A DNA stretch of 64,000 nt from Eutrigla gurnardus (taxonomy: Eukaryota > Chordata > Actinopteri > Perciformes > Triglidae): contig OY741264.1 of NCBI GenBank assembly GCA_963514095.1, positions 33,294,641-33,358,640 on the forward strand, read 5' to 3'. The notes under the pieces were generated by a model that did not search any database, had not been told where the DNA came from, and was given only the letters and a program-made list of their open reading frames with translations. Shown piece after piece: positions 1-13,934 of this stretch. Each line of letters opens with the position of its first letter. Position 1 is the stretch's first letter. Made by a program: the position numbers and the translations under genes.

Positions 1-3000
1 GACTAGAGACTTGTCAGTCTTGATCCGGGGCTTGACTCGATACTTGATTTGGAAATTGACTTGTGAACCTGTTGGTTAGTGACTTCACTTTTTTGCAGCT
101 TTTGTTAGATGATGTTATAATTTAACTTAAATGCTGGGACTAATAAAGTCTGTCTTGCTATGAGACATCCTTCATAAACTAACGCTGTTGTCTTTTATTC
201 ATCTTGTCAACGAGGAAAGCTTGTAAGTTTGATTGATATTCATACACAAAGACAGACACTAACAGGAAGTAAGAGATTTTTCCATGAGAAACCCATGTTA
301 AAGGCCGAGTGTGCGGCTGTGAGGTTTGTGACGATGAGAGCAGACTGGAGTCAATCAGCGGAGCGTCCAGCTGTAACGAGGTGTGTTTAACGCAGCGGGA
401 GGCTCGTCATCCTCTCTCTGATTTACCGACTAACTGAACCGCCGGCGATGTTTTCCACATCGATGACCTTGAACAATAAAAACAACACTCCGATTTGACC
501 TGACCGAAAAGAACGCACCAGGCGTTAAACGTCCGGCAGGTCAGCCTCGAAACATAATCTTCAGGTTTTTTTCTAGACTTCACAACATGCCTCCTTCACT
601 CTTAACCAGATTTGTAGATAAAACTCCTCCCGGCACAATTAATGCACTGGAGCAGCTGCCGATCGCCTCCTGTCACGATGAATCCTTCACTTGATCTGCC
701 AGATATCTCCTGGTTTGTTTGAGACAATCTGCATCATTAACATGTAAGGGAGGGGGGGGGGGGGGGGGGGCATCTGCTTCATCTGTGGGTGTGAGGAGAT
801 GATTAATAAAGTTGCTTTTACTGTTTGAATCCTAACGCTAAGCCCCTGAACGGTTGCCCCCCGGCACACGTTTCCGGCGTGGGCTGCAGGAGTCCGTTTT
901 TACTTTTTTAAAGCCGTCTGTCAGGTTGCTGGAACGTTTAAAGGCGATGATGAAGCAGCTTTGATCTTCCCCTTGCTGGGATTAATAATTCAACTTTCAT
1001 GAAACTGAAAGACAAGAATGTTTAAAGAGCAGAATATCAAAGAAGAGAAATAATAATAATAATGACATTTTGCTCTGAATAATAAGCTGTTCATTCATTA
1101 AAAAGGAAGAAAAGGGGCTCAGATCTGAATTCTACTGGCTCGGTAAATAACATACACTTCAGGGGCGCTCCGGTGCGTCACTGGGAGGTAATTAAGGGTT
1201 GCCGGTTCGAGACCTTTTCTGGTTCTGTCTGCCTACACGGCTTACAGTTGTTCCTAAATAATGCACGCTGCTCTCTGTGCTGGTAATTGCAGTGTGGAGA
1301 AACAGTCTGGTGACAGTTTTTTTTTCTTTTTTGCAGCAATGATGAAGAATTTCTCCTCATCTCTGCACGTGTGTGAAGATGCTTGTGCAGCTATCTTTGT
1401 GGGGACCAATGACTTTCAGAGTGAGGACACTTAATTTGCTTTGGGATTTGGGTCAAACTTCATCATCTTATTAATAGTAATACATGTTATTCATGGGTGC
1501 CTTTCTAAACATTTAAGGACACCTTACAGTTGAATCAAGTAAAGTCAGAGTCAAGAGGGAGGAAGCATGGATGTGGGTTTTTGGTGGACAGGTAGAGCCG
1601 GGTGTCGTCTGCGTAGCAGTGAAATTGGATGATTGTGATGAATGTGGATGACTCTTAGTATCTAGTGTCTTAGCACGCTAATATTCAGCTAATTACGGGT
1701 AGGCATGTACATGTGATGCTGACGGGAATGCCATTAGTTTTGCAGGCATGTAGTCATAAACCAGTATGGGAAACAATTACAATTTTGACCTCATGATGGC
1801 ATTAGAGGAAAAGTCGATTATGTTTACACTGTTATGTTATTCTGAATGTGATATCAGTCGTGTGAACTGCCTATTCCATTTGGATATTCCAAATTAGGCC
1901 TTCCATTTATGAACCTAGCATCTGATTAAGACATGGCGGCCTCTTGCTAGTTTATGGAAAACTAGCCGACACATGCAAGAGATACAATCCCAAAAGAAAA
2001 AGCCCACATTTCTGGTCAGAAGGAGAAACAGCTACTTTTAAACATCATGAAAGACATGGATATCAACCGTTGGCTGTGTTTAGGGTTTGTCGACTCTATT
2101 GAAAGCCTCTATTGCAGCATTCTGGCTGTTGCCATCTTGTTTTTTGTCCATCACTGTGAAAAACACAGTGTGAAAGTGGTTTAAGTTCCTCAGACAGACG
2201 GGCACAATTTGCTTTATGTTACATAACAAACAGATGAATGATTGAATCCTTGTGGCATCTTGAATGTCTCTAATGTGACTGAGGCTTCAATCAATAGCAA
2301 TCTGAAGTTTCTGAAGCCGTCGCAGGTAGAAACTAAGTCCATGCTTGCCACTCTCGATGGGAAGAGGGGCTGAAAAGAAAATCAATAATGTCTGAACTTT
2401 TCCAGACTTTTCACAGCCATATTGTGAAACTCGAAGTGACAAGGCAGGTCACATGGAAGAACAAGGTAGAAGCAGGCTGGAAATAGTAACCAGGCTTCAT
2501 TTTTTATGAGGAGGTAAATAAATAAATTCTTCACTGTGTTCAATTTCTATAGTAATTTAATATTTTTCACCACAAGAGAACCTGAGCAGGCTCCACTGTT
2601 GGGACCATTTTTGGGAGGAAACGCATTTCATAAATGACATAAAGACGAATAGCCTAACAGCATCACTCCGGAATCAATGGAGGCAATCAGTGATGCTTAA
2701 TGACCAGCTTGGTGGTATACATAAAAAAAAGCTGCTTTTTGTTTTATTAAAAGATTCAAAGCTCTTTGTTTCACAGCCAGAGAAAGGCAGCAACGTGAAA
2801 AACAAATTACTGACACTGAAATGAGATATTTGTTATAGTTTTGTGGTGTGAAGTCCGCCAGAGGAGAAGCATTTTTCAAAGACAGGAGCGTTATCAATCG
2901 TTGCCTTCTCCTTTACGAAATAGTTCTTGCTGCTTAACCATTCTGCAGCGTTCCTCGCCTAAATGTTAATGTTAACATTTACACATGAAAGATATGAAAA

Positions 3001-3265
3001 TGGGCCTATTGGAATTTCAGATCCGGTGTTCATTTCACAGTTTTTAAGCTCCCGGTGTGTGAGGTCAGACAGGGAGAGAAATGAAGAAGAAGTTTTCAAC
3101 AGTAGATTACATTTATTAGACGGCCCAGATTCAAGACCAAATAACAGTGTGGATTCAATCCGAGGATGTTGTGTTTACGGCAGTCTGACTGATAGAAACA
3201 CCCTCTGCTGTCAAAGTGTTATTTGTTTCAGCAAATTCAAAATCGATAAATTAGTTTACGTTGAA
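1..3265. other. Gene-free left flank
   Basis: I find no convincing exon, RNA gene or mobile-element protein here. The open frames are short, have no recognisable family residues and sit in ordinary AT-leaning DNA. There is a G19 run at 752-770. An isolated tRNA B-box-like string, GGTTCGAGACC, starts near 1203; without an A box or cloverleaf it could at most be the remnant of a tRNA-derived SINE. Confidence 0.6.
752..770. repeat. G19 homopolymer
   Basis: A run of nineteen G on the plus strand. Similar G or C runs occur at 10747-10760, 20984-21005, 23128-23145, 24306-24327, 35809-35820, 36917-36944 and 52676-52693. They may form G-quadruplexes, and their lengths may be inaccurate in an assembly. 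Confidence 0.9.
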
Positions 3266-3410
3266 ATAATAGACTGTGTATAAGAACTGGACGTAGTCAT
3301 GGTGATGTCACACAGTGGTTTGTGGACTACAGTTTTGAAGCCTCGAGTTCAGCATTTTGGCTGTCCAGTGAACGGAAGCTAATGCTGATGTGCCTTAAAC
3401 CTGCATTCTC

Positions 3411-4531
3411 TGCTGACCACCAGGGGGCGACTCCTCTCTGGTTGTATAGAAGTCTATGAGAAAATGGTCCTACTTCTCTCTGCTGGCCACCAGGGGGCGA
3501 CTCCTCTCTGGTTGTATAGAAGTCTATGAGAAAATGGTCCTACTTCTCTCTGCTGGCCACCAGGGGGCGACTCCTCTCTGGTTGTATAGAAGTCTATGAG
3601 AAAATGGTCCTACTTCTCTCTGCTGTCCACCAGGGGGCGACTCCTCTCTGGTTGTATAGAAGTCTATGAGAAAATGGTCCTACTTCTCTCTGCTGGCCAC
3701 CAGGGGGCGACTCCTCTCTGGTTGTATAGAAGTCTATGAGAAAATGGTCCTACTTCTCTCTGCTGGCCACCAGGGGGCGACTCCTCTCTGGTTGTATAGA
3801 AGTCTATGAGAAAATGGTCCTACTTCTCTCTGCTGGCCACCAGGGGGCGACTCCTCTCTGGTTGTATAGAAGTCTATGAGAAAATGGTCCTACTTCTCTC
3901 TGCTGGCCACCAGGGGGCGACTCCTCTCTGGTTGTATAGAAGTCTATGAGAAAATGGTCCTACTTCTCTCTGCTGGCCACCAGGGGGCGACTCCTCTCTG
4001 GTTGTATAGAAGTCTATGAGAAAATGGTCCTATTTCTCTCTGCTGGCCACCAGGGGGCGACTCCTCTCTGGTTGTATAGAAGTCTATGAGAAAATGGTCC
4101 TACTTCTCTCTGCTGGCCACCAGGGGGCGACTCCTCTCTGGTTGTATAGAAGTCTATGAGAAAATGGTCCTACTTCTCTCTGCTGTCCACCAGGGGGCGA
4201 CTCCTCTCTGGTTGTATAGAAGTCTATGAGAAAATGGTCCTACTTCTCTCTGCTGGCCACCAGGGGGCGACTCCTCTCTGGTTGTATAGAAGTCTATGAG
4301 AAAATGGTCCTACTTCTCTCTGCTGGCCACCAGGGGGCGACTCCTCTCTGGTTGTATAGAAGTCTATGAGAAAAAGGTCCTACTTCTCTCTGCTGGCCAC
4401 CAGGGGGCGACTCCTCTCTGGTTGTATAGAAGTCTATGAGAAAATGGTCCTACTTCTCTCTGCTGGCCACCAGGGGGCGACTCCTCTCTGGTTGTATAGA
4501 AGTCTATGAGAAAATGGTCCTACTTCTCTCT
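3411..4531 (+). repeat. 70-bp tandem array, 16 copies, each with a CTCF-like motif
   Basis: The motif CAGGGGGCGA recurs exactly every 70 bp at 3421, 3491, 3561 and so on to 4471, which is sixteen copies. Units are almost identical. Differences are single bases, such as TGCTGTCCACC for TGCTGGCCACC at 3621 and 4181, and AAAAAGG for AAAATGG near 4373. The common unit contains TGGCCACCAGGGGGCGACT, which agrees closely with the known CTCF core on the plus strand. Near identity implies recent amplification or gene conversion. CTCF binding is inferred from the motif only. Confidence 0.95.
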
Positions 4532-4684
4532 TGGTGTGTTATCTCAGTAAACATTGTTCATTTAGTACATTATGATCCATTTAGAGTCCAACAGACAAGA
4601 AAGGGGGCGGGGCTACCTGCTGATTGACAGGTCACAACTACTCTACCAATGCAAATTAGCTACTAAGATGACTTTAGCATTTAG

Positions 4685-4830
4685 CTGTTGAACCTTGAAT
4701 TTTAGAAGCTAACTTTGTTAGCAGCATCACACCAGAATCCACATGGATCCAGATCCAGTAAGGTTGCTGCTTGTGTAAATCAGATCCACCCGTCGCTCTT
4801 CCGCAGTCCAAATATGGTCACTTCCTTCCA
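4685..4830 (+). repeat. Dispersed repeat segment shared with 24380-24540
   Basis: A block starting TTGAACCTTGAATT and containing CACATGGATCCAGATCCAGT is nearly the same at 4685 and 24389. In the second copy it leads into GGTGACGTCACCATGACGAC, which is the inverse of the end seen at 3290 and 14875. It is therefore probably one terminus of the same element family. Confidence 0.65.
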
Positions 4831-4889
4831 CAAAACGCTGAACTCGAAGCATCCTTCTCATATACAGGTGCCACTAAGAGTTACGCAGT

Positions 4890-7120
<2,231 letters not shown>

Positions 7121-7129
7121 AAACTGAAA

Positions 7130-8220
7130 AAATACACAGATTTAGCAGAAATCATGTTCTTGACACTTTTAGTTTCACTTGGATTCACCCACTTACATCT
7201 CTCGAAACAGATCCCACATATTCCTCTTGCATTCTCTTGCAGAGAGAATGCAAGTGTAAGGCACTTCGGCTTTAGCTTCACTAGGATTTCTGACAACCTG
7301 AAAGTTAGTAATGGGCAACAATGCCATGTAAGCTGCTTCATACCTGATATTTATTATTACTTTACTATTTACTATTACTTTGGTATCAGTACAATATACG
7401 GGTTAGGGTTAGGGTTAAATTTTGGGCGTCAGTCGTCTTTGATTTTATAATAATACGCACATTTCATGGCAGGAAAAAAATCTATTGTACTTGATTGATG
7501 CTTCATTATCCAGTGTTTGCCATAAAGGGGGTTTAAACCATTATGTTGTCTTTATATTACATGCAAACATCTTGTCTGTATGAGTCATCACAGAGGATCC
7601 ATAGTATTGATCAGCTCTTTCACTGGGGAGAGATAGAGCAAGATTGTGTTTAGATTTGTTCAGTAACGAATAATGAGTTTGGTGCGTCACTAATTAACAA
7701 GAAGAGAGCCGTATCACCGCGTGGTCTAATTGGTACCTCGGTGTAATGAAATCCCATTTCATGGGATCCTGTGAGGAATGAGTGTCGGACGTTGCTGTTG
7801 ATACATGAAGACGTTCTGATGAGTCAGCAGAAAACATGACATTGTTCATACATGCATGTCATTTCAGATGACGTTAAACCTGGTCGATGTCCCTCCCTGA
7901 TCCGTGGGCTTCGGTTTTGAAACCTTGAGTTTGGCATTTCACTGTCATTTTGTTTTGTTGCAACCAGAAGTGAGAGGGGCGGAGCTAAGTACATCCATGT
8001 TCAAATTAACTTTCATGAAGTGAAGTAAAGTGTTTAACACGATAAACATGGACAACCCCCAGATCGTTAACTATCTTGTGCTTCTATACTTCCTTCTATA
8101 CAATCAGAGTTCTTTCTGCAACCAGAGGAGTCGCCCCCTGGTGGCCGGCAGAGAGAATGTGAGTTTGAGGCACTTGAGCATCGGCTTCACTCTTCAGATC
8201 CGGAAGTTGTCGCCTGGTTA
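7130..8220 (-). mobile_element. Degraded copies related to the 70-bp-array element
   Basis: At 8083-8200 one unamplified copy of the array unit is present in minus orientation. It holds a TCGCCCCCTGGTGGCCGGCA core at 8131-8150, followed by GCAGAGAGAATG and a GCTTCACT block. The GCAGAGAGAATG and GCTTCACT blocks recur near 7240-7285. These look like monomeric, older members of the family whose central 70 bp became an array elsewhere. Confidence 0.55.
7400..7417 (+). repeat. Short interstitial telomere-type repeat (GGGTTA)3
   Basis: Three exact copies of GGGTTA in a row in otherwise unique sequence. This is too short to mark a chromosome end or fusion with confidence. Confidence 0.8.
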
Positions 8221-9003
8221 AATGTAGTGAAATGAAGCAAATGTCTCAGCTTTCTGGGTCAATACAGCAGCACAGAGCAACGTGTTGCTTCATTTATCAT
8301 CAACACTGATTGGTCAACCACGTGGAAGGTGGCAACCTTTTCCTCTAAGTGTGTGAACAAAATGTCAATGGAGAGCAATTAGGAGAAGACAAAATAAATA
8401 AATGTGAATAGACACATTCTTTGTTTTAAAAAATGTTTTTCATTTGTTTCCCTTTTTATTAAAAATATTATTAGAAGAATATTGATGCTCCCCATTAAAA
8501 CAGACATTACATAAAACTAGGAGCACAGTTGATGTCATTGAGACGGCACATTGAACAAATCTTCTTCTTTCCAATTCCAACATTAGGCGGTTAAACAGAT
8601 CTACTCTTGTCAGATCAATTGTATTAAAGTTTTATAATAAAACAGAATGATTTGGACCACATTCATGTTTATTTCCTGATAAATAATTAAATTGGGAAGA
8701 TTTGGTTCACTGTTTCTTCTTCATCACAGGGTACAATTAAATGTAAGCTCATTTTTTTGGGACCAAATTTCTAATCAATAATAAGTGTTTCATCCCAGGG
8801 TCAAAGGTTAACAGCTGACCCTCTGGGCGCTCACTAAATGACTCTCTGCCTGTCTGTCTGCCTGTCTGTCTGAGTCCGTCGCTCCCATGGAAGTAATGGA
8901 GGATCTCAAACAGTAATTGCTCCATTCATCTCTGTATCTCTTGGGAAAAATAAAGACCTCCAACGATCAATACCCATCCTCAAAAAGTGATCAGGAACCA
9001 CCA

Positions 9004-9094
<91 letters not shown>

Positions 9095-10788
9095 GCTCAG
9101 AATCATCCACACACTCCCTTTAGAGACAATCCACATAATATTCTGTTATTTTGTCCACTGCTGCTGTTATTATTATCGTAGTAATCAGATTTCTAATATT
9201 ATTTCTGCCATTATTATTATCATCATTTTACTATATTCACCATTATTATTAATATGGTCACCTTATTGTTAACTTTTTTATTAAATTATTATATTAAATA
9301 TTGTTGTACTTCTTCCATCACTGCTCATAAACGATGTATAGTTATTGTCGGGCCGAGTGTAGATTTTCAGTTTAACATCAACATTTAAACAACAGAAATC
9401 ATTTTGAATATGAATGGAAGAGATAAATACATTGAACATCCACAGTGTAATCACTAAGTCCGGCTGTCATACTTATATATGCTTGTTCATGCTCTTCATA
9501 GTTTACTATCTTGTAATAACATCTGGCGTCACATGACCTGCCAGGAAACGCCAGCTGCTTCAACAGAGCCGCTTGTTCAAACACCGGGGCTGATTGTTGC
9601 TTTCAGCGGCATCGATGGGAGAGCTCCGACTTTAGACGGCTTTCATCTCAATGACATTATTAAATATCATACAGGGTGGAGACACTTCACTGGGCTTCTG
9701 GCTGCAGCAAAAGCAGCAAGGAAGCATCACACAAGAAAGCATCACTCCTGCACATTAAAGTTTAACTTTTAACAGTGAAAATGTTTTATATGTGTTATTA
9801 TATTGTTTTTATTCCTATATACTACCAATTCAGTCACGTTTTATTTTCCATGAACTGAAATGCAACAAATCTTTGCACCTGCAGAATGTAAATGTAAATA
9901 CAGAGTCGTCCATAAAGTTGGAATAATTGTCTTGTATAGCTCAAAACGGTTAATAACTAAATGTTATGCATGAATTGGGAAACATAATGTAATCATTGCA
10001 CCTGATCAACGGTGATTACTGATGCATTTCAATAGGAATAAACAGAGGATTGTGTGTGAAAACTAAAATATGACAACTTGGCAACGGTGTATGTCATGTA
10101 AGTACATTATTAGATACAAATCCTGTGGCGTATTATATAAGACATCACTGAAACTATATGTGATATACAACAACAACAGAGCTGGAGCCGAGCAGAATTC
10201 CACAACAAAGACACTTTTCATCCACTGCTGTATTTAATGCTGTCTAAATGGCTCCAGGCGTTCAACGAGGGAAACGTCGATCTTCTATCTCGTCCCCTGA
10301 AACACCAGCAGACCTTTAAACCAGCTCTTCAGTCTCCACGGCTCGGCGGATTAACGTCTGGGACCAAATGTAAAGCTGGTATCTGCCGGCGGCCACATGT
10401 GGGGCGAGCCGGATGTGCTTGAATTATTTTGGAACAAGCTTTTTTTTTTTTTGGTCACAGCTGGATGCCTCGCTTTCATTCAGTCACAGCTGTGAAAGGA
10501 CTCTGTGTGTGGTTTAAACTTTAACAAAGGTCACTTCCTGAAAGAGTTTCCAGAACAATTAGAGAGAAAAAAGTGGTGTTTGTATGTTTTAGCCTTTTAA
10601 AATTGTTCTAAATTGTCGACTGTGATATAAATAATGACAGAGAAGTTCCACTCATCAACACTGTGATGATCTTTTAGCTCATATTTCACATTAACTGTTT
10701 GTTTTAGTTTCCCAGACGTAACAGGCAGCTGTTTTAAAGCTAACAACCCCCCCCCCCCCCAGCTTCTACTTTACTCAGATGAGGACTA
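8221..10788. other. Gene-free interval with a (TG)n tract
   Basis: I see no gene. It contains a CTGT/CTGC tetranucleotide stretch near 8845-8873, a long TG tract (9006-9092), AT-rich DNA and a C14 run (10747-10760). Confidence 0.5.
9006..9092 (+). repeat. (TG)43 microsatellite
   Basis: An uninterrupted TG dinucleotide tract. It produces false Cys-Val and His-Thr frames on the two strands. Confidence 0.97.
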
Positions 10789-11165
10789 CAGGGCCGGCCC
10801 CGAGGAATAAGTGAACTAAGCGGCTGCTTGGGGCCCCCTGACCCAATCGTGTGTGGAGGTTTTTAGGCTATGAATCTGAACAAATTTAGGTATTACCATT
10901 CTCCAGCTGGTCATCCCCAAAATGCACCAGAATACAGGAAATCATATCTACCAAACCCACTTTTGTACAAATAGGATGGGGGGGTCTTTATGCGTCTGTG
11001 CCCAGGGGGAACACTAGCTCATAATCCTTCACTGTATTAATACATTATATAAGCAACATTATATTTGTGTCAATAATCAACAAGCGCAGGTGACTCCGCG
11101 GTGGTGGGAGGGGGGCCCCAAATCAAATTCTGCTTAGGGCCCCCAAAAGGCTTGGGCCGGCCCTG
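10789..11165. mobile_element. Non-autonomous DNA transposon with 12-bp GC-rich terminal inverted repeats
   Basis: The left end CAGGGCCGGCCC (10789-10800) and right end GGGCCGGCCCTG (11154-11165) are perfect inverted repeats bounding 377 bp without a coding frame. Subterminal GGGGCCCC-rich blocks also mirror each other. I do not see a clear target-site duplication. By structure it is a MITE-like element; I cannot assign its superfamily. Confidence 0.75.
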
Positions 11166-11555
11166 TTCTTGTTTCTATTTTTTCGCTCTTACTTTATCGG
11201 TGATGATATGTTGTGGTTTCTTTCTTCCGACAAAGCGTCTGCTAAATACACGAAATGTAAACGATTAGAATTAGAATGACGTTAGAATAAAAAGCCTCTG
11301 TTGTCATGGAAACAATGAAAACCTTCATGTGACCTCTGATGTATGTCAGTGCTGGACAGCTCCCATAATATAAATATAAATACACTTCCCATTTAAGTCA
11401 CAAGTTATATTTTATATATGTGAACGAGGATGATAAACAAATTTGCCACAGTTGTTATTGTTTACTATATTAAATTCCAATTATTACTCAGACAGGAAAC
11501 CGGCCGCCATAGGCTAAAGCCCAACAAGTAACAGCTTGAAGATGTTGATCTTTAG

Positions 11556-11761
11556 CTAAGTCCCGCCCCTTGAACACAGACTGGCCAATCACAGCGTAGC
11601 ATCAGCCAGCTCTGACTCTCCGGCTTCATTTCCAGGCAGGTTTTTATGGATTTGGAGACTAAATGTTGTATAACAGCGATACTTGTTACCTGTTTGGCTT
11701 CTTTCCCAAAGTTAGACCATATTTAGTCAGTTAGCTCTGACAGCTCGGGGGCGGGGCTTAG
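11556..11761 (+). mobile_element. MITE copy A (CTAAGYCCCGCCCC ends), without array
   Basis: It starts CTAAGTCCCGCCCC and ends with the inverse GGGGCGGGGCTTAG. The body has ACTGGCCAATCACAGCG and TTAGCTCTGACAGCT. It is flanked by TTTAG on both sides (11551-11555 and 11762-11766), a possible 5-bp target duplication. The same element occurs at 27253-27709, where it has gained an internal tandem array. Confidence 0.7.
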
Positions 11762-11839
11762 TTTAGGATGCATTTAAATATTGTTTCATCGATGAAATTG
11801 AACACAAACACGGAGAAAGAAATCCCATCTATAAATGCA

Positions 11840-11845
11840 TTTATT
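11840..11845 (-). promoter_or_regulatory. cart polyadenylation signal (AATAAA)
   Basis: TTTATT on the plus strand reads AATAAA on the minus strand, about 130 nt beyond the cart stop codon. This fits a short 3' UTR. Confidence 0.65.
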
Positions 11846-11973
11846 GAACATGAAAGATTTACATTCGACAGCAAATAATACGTCAGCGATACAAAAAACG
11901 CATGCTCGACAACAACGTGAACGGTGTGATGGATCATGGGAAGTCTGCCGAGGTCGTGAAGGTCGTCGGGTCT

Positions 11974-12081
11974 TCAGATGCACTTGAGCAGGTAGGAGTT
12001 GCAGTTGGCTCCTCGGCCGCAGTCGCACAGCTTCCCGATGCGAGGCCCGAACCTCATGGCGCAGCGGTCGCCCATCCCACA
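11974..12081 (-). CDS. cartpt: cart exon 3 (cystine-knot domain and stop)
   Basis: Acceptor ctttcag precedes TGT GGG ATG. The exon encodes residues 73-107, starting at the first cysteine, with TGA at 11976-11974. The exon boundary falls just before cysteine 1, as in mammalian CARTPT. Confidence 0.93.
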   Translation of the reverse strand, partial: CGMGDRCAMRFGPRIGKLCDCGRGANCNSYLLKCI

Positions 12082-13828
12082 CTGAAAGGGGGCGGAGCCA
12101 CGTTACTCACATAGAACCCAGATTCCATTCACAAATAAAAGGTACGATGATGTTATAATAATATATAACCACGCTCTCTTTGCATTCCTTTGAATGGATT
12201 TGTATTTCTGAATGTGTGAAATCAGTTAATTCATTGATTAAAGTCCCTTTAATGACTTTGATTAATTCCATTTTCAGTTCATTCCTGATTTATTTGACGA
12301 GTGTTTGGCGTTAAACCTTCTCTTTTTCGGGTGAAATAATGAAGTCCTGCTCGTTAGCTGGTTCTGTCTTATTATATTATAGAAGTGAAATGCCTTCTCT
12401 CTCTCTAAGCTAATTAGAGTTGGGCAGTGATCTTGATTGGCCTGTAATTGAACCGAGTAGAAAGAAGTGTTGCTGTTCCTTTTCTTGTTATCTTTTAATT
12501 AACCGGCGGCTATCTTTCACTAACGGGTTTAATTAAACAGCAGTGGAGCTTCTGTGAAATGAGAATGACCAAATGACATTCTGCTTCTTCCCATCATGTG
12601 TGAATACTGCGTTACGTGGACGGAGAGAAGAAGGAGAAGTTACCAGCGGGATGCTTCCTCTCTTCTCGGTGGAGGAAACCCGACTACGCATCCGACCCAG
12701 CAGAGCCTCCAGAGCTTCCATCTGCTCCCATCGGACCATCAGAACAACACAAACAAGGAGAACGGGTCAAACCAGAGATCTTATCATGTAAAATATTCTG
12801 TCCACTAGAAGGTCAAATCACTGTGAAGGAAATAAATATGAATAAAGAACGTAACAATGTTAAAAAAACAACATTTCTATTTCTTCTGTCAGACCAAAGA
12901 AAACATCCAAAATACACATTTAGGTGTTTATTTTACTGCTATGTCTGTATTTTCTTTTCCTAAATTCAAATTACCATTAGATGCTGCCTCATTTGCATAT
13001 TCCTCATAACATTTCAGACAACCTGTAATCCAAAACAAATTTGTCTTAATGTAAATAATCAACTGGAGAAGTTTTATGCTGATATCTATTAGTTTTGTTT
13101 ACCCTGTTCACCTTTAGTGTCGTTCTCTTTCATTCCTTTTATTATTCTGAAGGTTTTTAGGGGTTTGTTCATATATCACCCATTTATACATTTTATTACT
13201 AAAAACATGGAGAAAATACATTTTTTTAATGACTGTTGACAGTTTTTTTTTCCAGATTTATGAAGTGAAACCAAAAGATATCTCTATGTAAAAACCTTTC
13301 ACTCTAACATGTCAACACAATGAAACAAGAATTTTAAACCTGACTTTTTCAACGTTCAGATTTCTGCTCTGAAAATGAACAAATACATGATAACATAATG
13401 CCTCATTTGTATATTTAAACATAGAAAACTTGTAATACAACAAATATTAGTGATCAACTGTGGACTTTTCTTTAAAACACTATTTACGTAGAATCACCCT
13501 TTAAACTGTTTGTGTAATAAAAACACAAATACTTTTTGCAAGTTCTATGAGTTGCACTGAAGCTGAACTAACGAGATATAATATATATATTCATTTTGAA
13601 CTATTCATATATATTAATTCAGCATCAGGGATTGAAAGGTGTCAATGAAACCCTTTGAATCCCCGAGGAGACCAGAGGTTCGGTACTGACCAGGTCTCGG
13701 TCCGCGGCCGGTTCGGGTTTGTCCGCCCCGAAGTCCTCCGCGGAGACTTCCTGGGTCACCTGAGCGTGACACGTGACGGCCAGCAGGCCGGCGAGCAGCA
13801 GTCCGAGCAGCGTCCCGGAGCTGTCCAT
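11974..13828 (-). CDS. cartpt: CART prepropeptide (cocaine- and amphetamine-regulated transcript family), 3 exons
   Basis: This is a secreted neuropeptide precursor; family members act in feeding, stress and reward signalling. Coding exons on the minus strand are 13828-13691, 12721-12644 and 12081-11974, all joined in phase 0, giving 107 aa (human CART is 116). Residues 1-22 form a signal peptide (MDSSGTLLGLLLAGLLAVTC, cleavage near HA/Q). The last 35 residues carry six cysteines spaced C-x5-C-x11-C-x-C-x5-C-x6-C, identical to human CART. They include RIGKLCDC and CNSYLLKC, and family members form three disulfides here. A basic site EKR at exon 2 residues 19-21 precedes GSIPLC; the usual KR site before it is replaced by MRSR. 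The start has a strong context (A at -3, G at +4). The gene is head-to-head with iqgap1. Fish keep several CART genes and I cannot assign the paralog number. Confidence 0.93.
12644..12721 (-). CDS. cartpt: cart exon 2
   Basis: It encodes 26 residues, MEALEALLGRMRSR then VSSTEKRGSIPL, with donor gtaact. The EALEALLGRM helix corresponds to the conserved segment before the processing site in CART. The acceptor ends gagcag, so use of the upstream GAG would add one Gln. CAG is favoured. Confidence 0.85.
12890..13010 (-). repeat. Dispersed repeat with octamer motif, copy 1
   Basis: The minus strand holds ATGCAAATGAGGCA at about 12998-12985 and, further on, AACACCTAAATGTGTATTTT at 12930-12906. Both blocks recur together at 20679-20795 and 53819-53915 on the plus strand. 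Partial copies lie at 13398-13412 and 53458-53472. This copy is in cart intron 1. Confidence 0.6.
13691..13828 (-). CDS. cartpt: cart exon 1 (signal peptide)
   Basis: It encodes residues 1-46 and ends ...AADRDL at donor gtcagt. The reading frame stays open upstream through a CT-rich 5' UTR, but the ATG at 13828 gives a clean signal peptide and a strong initiation context, so it was chosen over the upstream ATG at 13945. Confidence 0.9.
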
Positions 13829-13833
13829 GGTGC

Positions 13834-13859
13834 TGGAGGAGGAGGAGGAGGAGGAGGAG
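13834..13859 (-). repeat. (TCC)n tract in the cart 5' UTR
   Basis: About eight GGA units on the plus strand read as a TCC tract ending a few bases before the cart start codon. A pyrimidine tract here may affect translation, which is inference. Confidence 0.8.
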
Positions 13860-13934
13860 CAGGTCTGGAGGAGCAGAGAGGGGTCACAGCAGGGTCCAGG
13901 AGATTCTCTTTCCACCCACCGGACCTGCTCCCCT

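Larger units (their letters stand above)
3266..4880 (+). mobile_element. Non-autonomous dispersed element carrying the 16-copy 70-bp array
   Basis: The element seems to begin near the string ATAGACTGTGTATAAG and continues with a GGACGTAGTCATGGTGATGT-type end that recurs at 14860-14900 and, inverted, near 24510-24530. It continues through the 70-bp tandem array (3411-4531) and a tail. The tail reaches the block from ATTATCTCAG to a CTGATTGACAGG motif that is shared with the copies at 35555 and 40520. The segment at 4685-4830 is closely similar to 24380-24540. No transposase is encoded. The ends are inferred from shared sequence between copies and are approximate. Confidence 0.6.

Noticed and set aside
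1195..1215. tRNA gene or intact SINE from the B-box-like GGTTCGAGACC
   Set aside because: No A box at the right distance, no acceptor-stem pairing and no terminator at a fitting place.
2963..3283. 106-codon frame left of the 70-bp array
   Set aside because: No motifs, no signal or membrane segments, and it runs into a dispersed element end.
3411..4531. CRISPR-like array
   Set aside because: The 70-bp units are contiguous with no unique spacers, the genome is a vertebrate and no cas genes occur.
7400..7417. Chromosome end or fusion point
   Set aside because: Only three repeats, surrounded on both sides by ordinary sequence.
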